Positions 1-6,643 of a stretch of DNA of 10,476 nucleotides are shown here, one piece after another (position 1 is the stretch's first letter; every line of letters starts with the position of its first letter). Under the pieces are notes generated by a model, which saw nothing but the letters and a program-made list of their open reading frames with translations, was not told the origin of the DNA and made no database searches. The stretch is from an uncultured Blautia sp. (GTDB lineage Bacteria > Bacillota > Clostridia > Lachnospirales > Lachnospiraceae), in the NCBI GenBank assembly GCA_900551075.1, contig URVB01000079.1, positions 1-10,476 on the forward strand. Direction: 5' to 3'. A program made the translations under genes and the position numbers.

Positions 1-701
1 GGAAGACGAAATCAACGTCACCATCGCTAATCCCAAATGGGTAAAGGCTGTCAAAAGTAATAAAGACGACATCAAAGATTCCAAATGGATTGGAAATTTG
101 TTTCGATTAGGTCTGCTTCCGGGCACATCTGGATTATATCACATCTACGATAAATGATAAAGACACTATGCTTGGTTCTTTGATTGCTCCTTATGAAAAT
201 GCTGTCCAGTTACTGTGTACCATTCCAGGTGTTGACTGTAACAGTGCTATCACTGTTATCTCTGAAATTGGCACCGATATGACTCCGTTTTCGAATTCCA
301 AACGCTTATGCTGTTGGGCGGGACTGACTCCCGGCAACAATGAATCTGCTGGTAAGAAGAAATCCGTCAGAATAACACGTGCCGGTGTCTGCCTCAAACC
401 TGCATTGGTACAAGTTGCCCATGCAGCCGTGAAATCTGATAAATCTCCTTATTACAAACATAAATATGAGCGCATTTTGAAACGTCGTGGTAAAAAACGT
501 GCCATTATTGCTATCGCCCGGATGATTGTCACTGCAATCTATCAGATGCTATCTACTGGTGAAGCATGGAATCCGACCGATTTATTTAAAATTGATATGC
601 CAGAACCTATGAAAGAAAAACAAAAGGAAAAGGCTATCAGGCAAGCTATGAAACTTCTTAAACGCAAAGGGAAAATTCCCAAGTCACAATTCGCTTCTTA
701 G
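1..701 (+). pseudogene. IS110-family transposase remnant, internally deleted
   Basis: Two pieces of one transposase lie in different frames. The first (2-157, open at the window edge) reads as the end of the RuvC-like DEDD domain of IS110 transposases, with VTIANPKWVKAVK, the acidic stretch NKDDIKDSKWIG and LFRLGLLPG, then hits a stop. The second (168-701, 177 codons) is the C-terminal Tnp domain: CTIPGVD, then WAGLTPGNNESAGKKK with the family's candidate catalytic serine (Ser60 of this piece), then a basic C-terminus (KRRGKKRAIIAIARM). The family has a long linker and coiled-coil segment between these domains. Here it is missing and the frame shifts near 125-165, so this is a deletion derivative that cannot give a full enzyme. 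The ATG at 168 is only the first in-frame one, with no convincing ribosome binding site. The remaining codons read like an ordinary transposase, so the decay looks recent. The 5' end of the element is outside the window. Confidence 0.85.
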
Positions 702-950
702 CTTTTTGAAACAACAATCTTTTTTGAACGCTGCCACCAGACAGCTTGTTAAAGTGCGCCATTTATTGGCTGTCCTCTGCTTTCTTTCACAGTATTTCTC
801 CTTGTTTGATGTACCCGTTGAATAAACGGCGTTGCGTGTTGGGGTCAGTGAATCAATAATCTATATTCAATATACAGGAATTTATCTATGAAAACAAGGT
901 GAAAAATAGAGATGCCGTAAAACGGCAGGGCAAAGAAGAGGCGAATTCGG
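702..950. other. Non-coding tail after the IS110 remnant, with small hairpins
   Basis: No credible gene is seen. The stretch contains several short inverted repeats: GACAGC 740-745 with GCTGTC 769-774, CCGTT 815-819 with AACGG 825-829, and TGCCGT 913-918 with ACGGCA 922-927. IS110-family elements carry structured non-coding ends, which encode the bridge RNA in some members, so the first part may be the 3' end of the element. The boundary cannot be placed because the family has no clear terminal inverted repeats. The 913-927 hairpin is followed by a T-rich stretch on the minus strand and might be a second terminator behind the tRNA gene. Confidence 0.35.
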
Positions 951-986
951 ATAAAAAATACCGGAAACCCTCAGGCTTCCGGTATT
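951..986 (-). terminator. Intrinsic terminator of the tRNA-Pro gene
   Basis: Read on the minus strand, a perfect 10-bp stem (AATACCGGAA, arms 957-966 and 977-986) with a 10-nt loop is followed at once by TATTTTTTAT. It lies 10 nt past the 3' end of the tRNA. The arms and the U-run are seen directly; the role is inferred. Confidence 0.88.
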
Positions 987-996
987 CCTTCATCAG

Positions 997-1070
997 TCGA
1001 AGCGACAGGATTTGAACCTGCGGCCTCTGCGTCCCGAACGCAGCGCTCTACCAAACTGAGCCACGCTTCG
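997..1070 (-). tRNA. tRNA-Pro (anticodon CGG)
   Basis: The minus strand folds as a complete 74-nt cloverleaf. The acceptor stem is CGAAGCG/CGCTTCG (1064-1070 with 998-1004) and the discriminator base is A997. The D-arm is GCTCAGTTTGGTAGAGC, the anticodon arm CTGCG-TTCGGGA-CGCAG, and the T-arm GCAGG-TTCAAAT-CCTGT. The loop centre CGG reads proline codon CCG. The C1-G72 pair is characteristic of bacterial tRNA-Pro. CCA is not encoded; the bases after the discriminator are CTG. It has its own promoter upstream and its own terminator downstream, so it is a single-gene unit. Confidence 0.97.
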
Positions 1071-1085
1071 TCAACTGCAAGAGCT

Positions 1086-1114
1086 ATTATAGTAAGTTTT
1101 GAAGGGTTTGTCAA
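1086..1114 (-). promoter_or_regulatory. Consensus SigA promoter for tRNA-Pro
   Basis: On the minus strand, TTGACA (1109-1114) and TATAAT (1086-1091) are both perfect and are separated by exactly 17 nt. Transcription would start near 1079, about 9 nt before the mature tRNA 5' end. A full-consensus promoter fits a constitutively strong stable-RNA gene. Confidence 0.92.
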
Positions 1115-1138
1115 TAAAAAAATGAAAGTTTTTTTAAA

Positions 1139-1511
1139 TTTATGAACCTGTGAAGTGAAAAGCTTATTTCTACTTTAAGGGGGTATAAGTGGAACTTGTT
1201 TTACAGCGTATTTTCATTTTTGAAAATACCATCTATTGACCTGTTGCAAGAGTGGAATTCAGTCTTACAGGTGCTGTATTGTTAATGCAAAGGGGATTTT
1301 TAATCCCCTTAATTACCTAAATGCTGGATTTACTGACTTCTGTCAGGGTCGCCTTTGGCGAGTCGTAGCCGATACCTTGACAGAAAGCTGTAAATTCAGC
1401 TATTAAGCCTGTAAATGTTACTTCCACTCCCCCAAATTGTGAAACTAAAATCCATTTATTTTTACAATTTTGAAAGTAGAATTTAACTTTTCACTTCAGC
1501 TAATTCATAAA
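1139..1511. repeat. 373-bp nested palindromic element (MITE or structured RNA candidate)
   Basis: The ends are imperfect inverted repeats: TTTATGAA 1139-1146 with 1504-1511, TGAAGTGAAAAG 1151-1162 with 1487-1498, and TTCTACTTT 1168-1176 with 1473-1481. Further in, GGGGG 1179-1183 can pair with 1429-1433, GTGGA 1189-1193 with 1423-1427, and TTACAGG 1265-1271 with 1408-1414. Three side arms fill the interior: GTATTTTCA 1208-1216 with 1221-1229; AAGGGGATT 1290-1298 with 1302-1310; and a long arm with 1323-1333 pairing 1390-1400, 1338-1349 pairing 1374-1385, and a CGCC-TTT-GGCG cap at 1350-1360. No ORF of note lies inside. The nested order is what a folded RNA or a non-autonomous palindromic element would show. 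No convincing target-site duplication is seen at the edges. Confidence 0.7.
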
Positions 1512-1532
1512 CCAGCGATTTTTATAAGCCAT

Positions 1533-1796
1533 TTATGATAATATCTCAGTAGACCACAAATGAGAATGTCCCAAAGTGCGGTATAATAGTTGAACCGCCC
1601 CGCCAGCATAGACAGCTAAAGAGAAAGGATTTTATCCAACTCTTAGATTTACTTGATTTTTTCGCTTTTTCATCCGTTCCGACTGATAGAAGAGGCCTTT
1701 CTTTACTGACTGATGACACCGGTAGTATTCCTCCGGTGTCAGATAACTGTTGACCTTTGAATAATCGTTCAGAAGGTGCGCAACGAAGACTGCTAT
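1533..1796 (-). pseudogene. Possible recombinase/transposase C-terminal debris
   Basis: One minus-strand frame next to the end of the LacI gene reads like protein but has no start. It gives FVAHLLNDYSKVNSYLTPEE followed by a lysine/arginine-rich stretch, reaches a stop at 1632-1634, and continues in the same frame to LLYRTLGHSHLWSTEI and a second stop at 1533-1535. The LGHS...TE pattern recalls the last conserved box of tyrosine recombinases, whereas the Y-LTPEEYY part recalls C-termini of DDE transposases, so the two hints do not agree. The rest of 1512-1792 shows no gene. This could equally be chance reading of non-coding DNA. Confidence 0.25.
1714..1741. other. Stem-loop downstream of the LacI gene
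   Basis: TGACACCGG (1714-1722) pairs perfectly with CCGGTGTCA (1733-1741) around a 10-nt loop, about 50 nt past the LacI stop. No U-run follows on either strand, so it is not a standard intrinsic terminator. It could protect the 3' end of the LacI mRNA, or be part of the debris reading frame. Confidence 0.4.
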
Positions 1797-2824
1797 AAAA
1801 TGACCTCGCGGCTTATAATCTGGATAGGAATCTCGTAGTAATAGCTGGTGGGCTTCTGCATTTTAATGAGATAATCAAAGAGCTGCTTTACAATCTGGTA
1901 GCCCTGGTCTCTGGCATTCTGTGAGATGACAAAATCAAGAACTCCCTCTTTTAGAAGAGTCTCTGTCTCAGGTACCAGGTCATGACTAATGATTTTGATG
2001 GGACGTGTGACATTGGCCACAGTCAGGGCGTTGCGCACACCGTCACTGCCGCTTCCGGAAAGATAAAAGCCCTTAAGATTCGGATATTTGTTCAGATAGC
2101 TGAGGGCAATCTTAAAGGCTTCTTCCTTTTTATCTTGATTTTCCTCCACGCCTACAATGGTAATGCCGTTGTCATGCTCCTGCAGGCGGCTGCGGAAGCC
2201 GTTTAACCGGTCCGGATGGCAGGCCAGCGTCTTAGAACTGATAATAACTCCCACCTCACCGCCGTCAGGGAGAAGTTTTTCCATCAGCCCGGCAGCCACG
2301 GAGCCGGCCTTTACGTGATTCTGTCCCACATAGCGGATGCCGTGAATCTCCTCCAACTCAGAATTAAAGGTGAGAATCTTGATGCCCTTTTCCTGCATAT
2401 TATTAAGCTTTCGGATGACCTGAGGGTCGTTAATGGGAATCAGAGCCAGTCCGGCAATATTCATATTTTCAAATTCAATCAGAAGGCTTAACAGCTCCGC
2501 GGGCTCCAGGGTGGTGGGCATGCGTACTTCCACTTTAAAGCCGAAGGAGGAAAATTCCTTCTGGGCTTTCTTGATGCCGCTGAGCAGCGTTTGAATAAAC
2601 GGGTTATAGTCAGGGGTAGGAATGACACCGATTATAATGGGATTCTTGCTGAGAACCAGGGCTTTTCCCACCAGACTTGGATGATAATTTACATTATCGA
2701 GGATCGCCTGCACGCGGTCACGGGTTTCCTGTTTGACACCGGGGCGGTTGTGAATGACTTTATCCACCGTGGCCCGGGAAACATTAGCAAGCTTGGCAAT
2801 TTCATTGATAGTAACAGCAGACAT
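1793..2824 (-). CDS. LacI-family transcriptional regulator
   Basis: A 343-residue DNA-binding repressor of usual family length. Residues 4-24 (TINEIAKLANVSRATVDKVI) form the LacI helix-turn-helix. HNRPGV and a hinge-like segment (HPSLVGKAL, 48-56) follow, and from about 63 comes a two-lobed sugar-binding domain of the periplasmic-binding-protein type (IIIGVIPTPDYNPF near the start). This domain resembles ribose-type binding proteins, so the effector is probably a sugar or sugar derivative. The start is supported by AAGGAG (2832-2837) 7 nt before the ATG. It is divergent from the operon starting at 3274, and the shared 449-bp region carries a repeated motif at the operon start, so local repression of that operon is the natural inference. 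Its ligand is unknown. Confidence 0.93.
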   Translation of the reverse strand: MSAVTINEIAKLANVSRATVDKVIHNRPGVKQETRDRVQAILDNVNYHPSLVGKALVLSKNPIIIGVIPTPDYNPFIQTLLSGIKKAQKEFSSFGFKVEVRMPTTLEPAELLSLLIEFENMNIAGLALIPINDPQVIRKLNNMQEKGIKILTFNSELEEIHGIRYVGQNHVKAGSVAAGLMEKLLPDGGEVGVIISSKTLACHPDRLNGFRSRLQEHDNGITIVGVEENQDKKEEAFKIALSYLNKYPNLKGFYLSGSGSDGVRNALTVANVTRPIKIISHDLVPETETLLKEGVLDFVISQNARDQGYQIVKQLFDYLIKMQKPTSYYYEIPIQIISREVIL

Positions 2825-2979
2825 ATATGGACTCCTTAAAAAGTCCTGTTTTTTATCGGGGATATTTTGCAGGTGTCCGTCTGAGATGTGAAAGCAATAA
2901 AAAGCTGTAAAACAATTTAAAATATTGCTCGCCCCGGGATAAAAGACAGGCTCCGTTCTCTCTAACTTCTATAGAGTAA

Positions 2980-3008
2980 ATAATAGCATAAAGGAGATTT
3001 TTGGGCAA
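2980..3008 (-). promoter_or_regulatory. Predicted promoter of the LacI gene
   Basis: On the minus strand, TTGCCC (3003-3008) lies 17 nt before TATTAT (2980-2985), which carries a TG one base upstream (extended -10). The start would be near 2973, leaving a leader of roughly 150 nt. In that leader GGACT/AGTCC (2842-2846 with 2829-2833) forms a small hairpin whose loop contains part of the Shine-Dalgarno sequence. Confidence 0.7.
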
Positions 3009-3026
3009 GATAAAACAGACCGCATT

Positions 3027-3041
3027 TTACAAAATTTGTAA
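3027..3041. promoter_or_regulatory. 15-bp perfect palindrome upstream of the LacI promoter
   Basis: TTACAAA-A-TTTGTAA is a perfect inverted repeat about 20 nt upstream of the LacI -35 box. An imperfect direct copy of its right half and flank (AAATT-GTAAG-AA) recurs near 3061-3074. It could be a regulator site. The binder is unknown, and chance is possible in such AT-rich DNA. Confidence 0.35.
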
Positions 3042-3091
3042 GAAATTGTCCGCTCTGAAAAAATTCGTAAGGAAAAATGTACAAAAACGAC

Positions 3092-3123
3092 TTGAAATTG
3101 TATAGACACGAGCACAATTTCAA
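3092..3123. promoter_or_regulatory. Upstream candidate operator (palindrome plus motif copy 1)
   Basis: TTGAAATTGT (3092-3101) and ACAATTTCAA (3114-3123) are perfect 10-bp arms around a 12-nt centre. The right side contains CACGAGCACAAT (3107-3118), which is identical to the copy at the operon start 131 bp downstream. LacI-type repressors commonly use paired sites with a central CG, here in the CACGAG part. An auxiliary operator allowing looping is inferred, not shown. Confidence 0.55.
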
Positions 3124-3197
3124 TCTCAAAGAATTAAGATGGTATTTTTGTGCTAATTAAACTAATATAAAAATCAATAAATGTAAATAATAAACAA

Positions 3198-3226
3198 TTG
3201 ACACAAAAATAAAAAGTTGCTATTAT
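3198..3226 (+). promoter_or_regulatory. Promoter of the sugar utilisation operon
   Basis: A perfect TTGACA (3198-3203) is followed after exactly 17 nt by TATTAT (3221-3226), which carries the extended -10 bases TGC just before it. Transcription should start near 3233, giving a leader of about 40 nt before the first gene. So strong a core promoter for a catabolic operon implies control by repression, which fits the divergent LacI protein. Confidence 0.9.
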
Positions 3227-3234
3227 TTAATTAA

Positions 3235-3249
3235 GAGCACGAGCACAAT
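3235..3249. promoter_or_regulatory. Candidate LacI operator at the operon start (motif copy 2)
   Basis: GAGCACGAGCACAAT contains a tandem GAGCAC-GAGCAC and repeats the 12-mer CACGAGCACAAT (3238-3249) also found at 3107-3118. It begins 9 nt after the -10 box, so it covers the expected start site, the classic position for a blocking repressor. TTGTGCT at 3149-3155 is a half copy in the opposite orientation between the two. Confidence 0.6.
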
Positions 3250-3273
3250 AATTTTTGCAAAGGAGAAAATGAT

Positions 3274-4158
3274 ATGAAATATGGTATTGGATATGCTTAT
3301 TGGGGAAACACCTGGGAATGCGACATCAAGAAGTATAAAAGGATAGCAAAGAAGCTTGCTGATTTCGGCTTCACCATGTATGAAATCAGTGCGGATCACC
3401 TGTTCCATATGAGCGAGGCAGAGGTAGCTGAGATGGCAGCTATCGGCAAGGAGTATGGATTGACTCTTTCTACCAACAGCGGCCCGGCAAAAGAGTATGA
3501 TCTTTCTTCCGCAGACGAGGCGGTGAGAAAGAATGGCCTTGCATACTTTACAAAAATTCTGAAAAACATGGATGCAGTAAAATCTCCCACACTGGCAGGA
3601 GCTATCTACTCTTTCTGGCCGTCTGATTTTAAGGTGGCAGATAAGAAAGCTGCATGGGGGTACAGCATCCCCATGATACGTGAAATCGGAAATATTGCAG
3701 AGAGCTACGGCATTGAGATTGCGCTTGAGGTTCTCAACAGAAACGAGACCTATGTCCTCACAGACTGCAGGGAAGCTATAGACTACTGTGAACAGGTAGG
3801 CAGCAAGGCTGTCAACCTCCTTTTGGACACCTATCACATGAACATCGAGGAGGATGATATGTGCGAGGCCATCCGTCTGGCCGGAAGCAAGAGCCTTTTA
3901 GGACACTTCCACGTAGGTGAGAACAACAGAAAGCTTCCGGGCATGAACAATTCCCTTGACTGGGCAGCAATCGGACAGGCTCTTCGTGATGTAAACTATG
4001 ACAAGGGTGTTGTAATAGAATCGTTCTTACATGACGGAGGCGCTGTAGGCTATGACATCCGCGTATGGAGAGATTTAAGCAACGGTGCAGATCTTGCAAA
4101 GCAGGATGAGCTGTTAAAGGCTTCCCTTGAGTTTGTGAAAAAGAGCTGCGAGGGCTGA
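3274..4158 (+). CDS. D-allulose (psicose)/D-tagatose 3-epimerase-family isomerase
   Basis: A 294-residue TIM-barrel enzyme of the AP-endonuclease-2-like sugar isomerase family, full length for ketose 3-epimerases. These enzymes invert C3 of free ketohexoses (such as allulose to fructose, or tagatose to sorbose) with a Mn/Co ion. The expected metal ligands are present: Glu152 (ALEVLNR), Asp185 (LLDTYHMN), His211 (GHFHVGE) and Glu249 (VIESF). So are Glu158 and His188 near the substrate site, Arg219 (NNRK) and the late motif IRVWRDLSN (262-270). The N-terminal MKYGIGYAYW is also typical. AGGAG (3261-3265) lies 8 nt before the ATG. It is the first gene of the operon, 18 nt before a sugar kinase, which fits a route making fructose or a similar ketose for phosphorylation. 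Exact sugar specificity, or action on another ketose, cannot be read from the sequence. Confidence 0.82.
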   Translation: MKYGIGYAYWGNTWECDIKKYKRIAKKLADFGFTMYEISADHLFHMSEAEVAEMAAIGKEYGLTLSTNSGPAKEYDLSSADEAVRKNGLAYFTKILKNMDAVKSPTLAGAIYSFWPSDFKVADKKAAWGYSIPMIREIGNIAESYGIEIALEVLNRNETYVLTDCREAIDYCEQVGSKAVNLLLDTYHMNIEEDDMCEAIRLAGSKSLLGHFHVGENNRKLPGMNNSLDWAAIGQALRDVNYDKGVVIESFLHDGGAVGYDIRVWRDLSNGADLAKQDELLKASLEFVKKSCEG

Positions 4159-4176
4159 TGACCGGAGGAAAGAAAA

Positions 4177-5115
4177 ATGGCTGAAGTATGGATTATGGGA
4201 GAAATGATTGTCGAAATCATGAGGGCAGAGGAGGACATACCTCTGGACCAGCCGGGACTTTTTAAGGGACCGTACCCAAGCGGTGCACCGGCTATCTTTA
4301 TTGATACAGTGGCTCGTTTGGGTCACAGCGCAGGAATCTTAGGAGGCGTAGGCAAGGACGATTTCGGAACCTGCCTTTTAGGAAGATTAAAGGGCGACGG
4401 TGTAGATGTAAGTCACGTAATCGAGAGCGATACCTGTGCAACAGGAGCTGCATTTGTCACCTACTTTGCAGACGGCTCCAGGAAATTCATTTTCCACATG
4501 GGAAATACCCCGGCAGCAGACGCAAAAATGCCTGAGGCTTCCGTGTTAGATGGCGTAAAATATTTTCATATCATGGGATGTTCTCTGGCAGCAAGAAAGG
4601 ACTTCGGAGAAGAAATCTTAAAAACCATGCGTCTTGCAAAGAGCCTTGGCGCAAAGGTTTCCTTTGACCCTAACATCAGAAAAGAGCTTTTAAAGGACAG
4701 CTCCTCTCTGGAAATGGTAAAAGAGGTCGTTGCCAATACATCCGTATTCCTTCCCGGCGTAGATGAGCTTCTGATGATTACCGGCAAGGATACCGTAGAG
4801 GAGGCTGTAAAGGCATCCTTTGAAAACGAGACACTGGAAATTCTGGCTTTAAAGCAGGGCTCCAAGGGCTGTACCGTATATACCAGAGACGAGATTCTTT
4901 CCATGGGGGTTTATTCTATTACTGCGGTAGACGCAACAGGAGCAGGAGACAGCTTTGACGGTGCGTTTATCAGCGGCCTTCTGGAAGGAAAAACGATTGA
5001 GGATATTCTTAAGATGGCATCTGCTGCAGGAGCGCTGAATACAGCAGCATTTGGACCGATGGAGGGCAAAATCAATCCGCAGACCATTCAGGCCATGATT
5101 GACGCAAACGCTTAA
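4177..5115 (+). CDS. PfkB-family carbohydrate kinase
   Basis: A 312-residue cytoplasmic ATP-dependent sugar kinase of the ribokinase/PfkB fold, full length. Visible motifs are GGVGKDDFG (56-64, signature 1 region), SFDPNIR (162-168), KQGSKG (226-231), and signature 2 DATGAGDSFDGAF (252-264), which forms the anion hole with Asp258 as catalytic base. GGAGG (4164-4168) is 8 nt before the ATG. The gene lies between a ketose epimerase and a sugar importer, so it probably phosphorylates the ketose delivered by these steps (fructokinase-like or allulose kinase-like). 2-keto-3-deoxygluconate kinase relatives look similar, so the substrate stays open. Confidence 0.9.
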   Translation: MAEVWIMGEMIVEIMRAEEDIPLDQPGLFKGPYPSGAPAIFIDTVARLGHSAGILGGVGKDDFGTCLLGRLKGDGVDVSHVIESDTCATGAAFVTYFADGSRKFIFHMGNTPAADAKMPEASVLDGVKYFHIMGCSLAARKDFGEEILKTMRLAKSLGAKVSFDPNIRKELLKDSSSLEMVKEVVANTSVFLPGVDELLMITGKDTVEEAVKASFENETLEILALKQGSKGCTVYTRDEILSMGVYSITAVDATGAGDSFDGAFISGLLEGKTIEDILKMASAAGALNTAAFGPMEGKINPQTIQAMIDANA

Positions 5116-5136
5116 AATCGGCAAGTGGAGGGGACA

Positions 5137-6624
5137 ATGAGTGAGATAAAACTGGAATTGCGCAATATATCAAAAAGCTTTCCCGGAGTAAAGGCTCTGG
5201 ATGGAGTGAGCATCGTTCTTAGAAAAGGAACCGTTCATGCTGTTGTAGGCGAGAACGGCGCCGGAAAGTCCACCTTGATGAAGATTATTAACGGCTTATA
5301 CCAGCGCGACGGAGGACAAGTTTTCTTAGATGGCAAGGAAGTGCATTTTTCCGGTCCCATGGAGTCTTCTGCAGCAGGCATTGCCATGATTTATCAGGAG
5401 TTAAACTTCTTCCCGGACCTTACAATTGCTGAAAATATTTACATGAAGCGTCAGCCTATCAAGGGAGGAGTGGTGGACTGGAAAAAAATGAATGAGATGG
5501 CTTGGAAGATTCTGGATGACAACGACCTTCCCTATGATCCCAGAACCAAAATCAAGGATCTTCCCATTGCCAGCATCCAGATGCTGGAAATCGTAAAGGC
5601 TGTTGCCTTTAACGCACAGGTAATCATCATGGATGAGCCTACCTCATCCATTTCCGACAAGGAGGTAAAATTCCTTTTTGATAAAATTAACGCACTGAGA
5701 GATAAGGGCATCAGCTTCCTGTATATCAGCCACAAGATGGAAGAGATTTTCCAGATTGCAGACGATATCACCATTATTCGTGACGGTAAGAGTATTACAA
5801 GCGGACCGGTAAAGAATTTTACAGAGGATACTATTATCACACATATGGTAGGACGTTCTATTGATAACGTATATCCTAAAGTGCAGTTTCCTATCGGAGA
5901 CATCGCCTTTGAGGCAAAGAACCTTTCCGCAAAGGACATGTTTCAGGATGTCAGCTTTAACGTAAGAAAAGGCGAAATCGTGGGAATGGCCGGACTGGTA
6001 GGTGCAGGACGAAGCGAGGTATGTCGCGCTATTTTCGGATTGGACCCGCTGGACTCCGGAGAAATCACTCTCTGTGGAAAGCCCTATACACCAAAGAGTG
6101 TCACTCACGCTATCAAGAACAAGATTCTGATGATTACAGAGGATCGTAAAAAAGAGGGTATCATCGGCGTTCGAAGCTGCCGTGAGAATATTACTATCAG
6201 CAACCATCGCCTTACAAAGGGCGTTTTCATGAACCTGAAAAAAGAGGTGGAGGATGCAAAGAGAATGTCCGATATGCTGAAGGTTCGTTTCGCCGGTATT
6301 GAAACACCCATCGGCTCTCTCAGCGGCGGCAATCAGCAGAAGGTGCTTTTGGCCCGCTGGCTGATGCTTGACAGTGACCTTCTGATTCTGGATGAGCCTA
6401 CACGAGGAATCGACGTAGGCGCAAAGTTTGAAATTTATAACATCATGACAGAACTTGCAAAGAAGGGCTATGCGATTCTCATGATTTCCTCTGAGATGCC
6501 TGAGCTTTTAGGTATGTGCGATCGAATCTACATTATGAGTCAGGGCTACATGAAGGGCTGCATGAACCGTGAGGAATTTGATCAGGAGAGAATTATGCAG
6601 ATGGCCACAGGTGTGGCAAAATGA
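5137..6624 (+). CDS. Ribose-type sugar ABC importer, ATP-binding protein
   Basis: A 495-residue protein with two tandem nucleotide-binding domains, as in RbsA, MglA and XylG. The first has Walker A GENGAGKST (38-46), the Q-loop at YQELN, a degenerate signature LPIASIQ (142-148), Walker B VIIMDEPTS (162-170) and the switch His in YISHK. The second has the usual degenerate Walker A GLVGAGRSE (286-294), a good signature LSGGNQQK (395-402) and Walker B LLILDEPTRGIDVGA (415-429). It powers uptake through the permease encoded next. The open frame extends up to a GTG at 5125, but the Shine-Dalgarno GGAGG (5127-5131) overlaps that codon and is spaced correctly for the ATG at 5137, so the later start is chosen. 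It lies 21 nt after the kinase gene. The family imports pentoses, hexoses and some polyols or signals such as AI-2; the substrate is not determined. Confidence 0.95.
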   Translation: MSEIKLELRNISKSFPGVKALDGVSIVLRKGTVHAVVGENGAGKSTLMKIINGLYQRDGGQVFLDGKEVHFSGPMESSAAGIAMIYQELNFFPDLTIAENIYMKRQPIKGGVVDWKKMNEMAWKILDDNDLPYDPRTKIKDLPIASIQMLEIVKAVAFNAQVIIMDEPTSSISDKEVKFLFDKINALRDKGISFLYISHKMEEIFQIADDITIIRDGKSITSGPVKNFTEDTIITHMVGRSIDNVYPKVQFPIGDIAFEAKNLSAKDMFQDVSFNVRKGEIVGMAGLVGAGRSEVCRAIFGLDPLDSGEITLCGKPYTPKSVTHAIKNKILMITEDRKKEGIIGVRSCRENITISNHRLTKGVFMNLKKEVEDAKRMSDMLKVRFAGIETPIGSLSGGNQQKVLLARWLMLDSDLLILDEPTRGIDVGAKFEIYNIMTELAKKGYAILMISSEMPELLGMCDRIYIMSQGYMKGCMNREEFDQERIMQMATGVAK

Positions 6625-6643
6625 CCACGAGGAGGAATTATAA

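Noticed and set aside
997..1070. tRNA-Pro as an attachment site of an integrated island
   Set aside because: No repeat of the tRNA 3' end was seen in the window and no intact integrase lies next to it.
1565..1590. TATAAT at 1582-1587 as a plus-strand promoter
   Set aside because: No -35 box at suitable distance and no gene follows on the plus strand.
1982..2839. Open frames on the plus strand across the LacI gene
   Set aside because: Antisense shadows with no family resemblance or ribosome binding sites. The same applies to the frames opposite the epimerase, kinase, ATPase, binding protein and dehydrogenase genes.
2825..3273. Riboswitch or catabolite-control (cre) site in the divergent region
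   Set aside because: The operon leader is only about 40 nt, and no sequence matching the usual cre pattern was found by eye.
5125..5136. GTG start four codons upstream for the ABC ATPase
   Set aside because: The GTG overlaps the Shine-Dalgarno sequence GGAGG, and nothing resembling a ribosome binding site precedes it. The ATG at 5137 is placed correctly.
5560..5582. Degenerate first ABC signature (LPIASIQ) as a sign of a defective transporter
   Set aside because: The first domain of RbsA-type ATPases commonly has a deviating signature; Walker A, Walker B and the switch histidine are intact.
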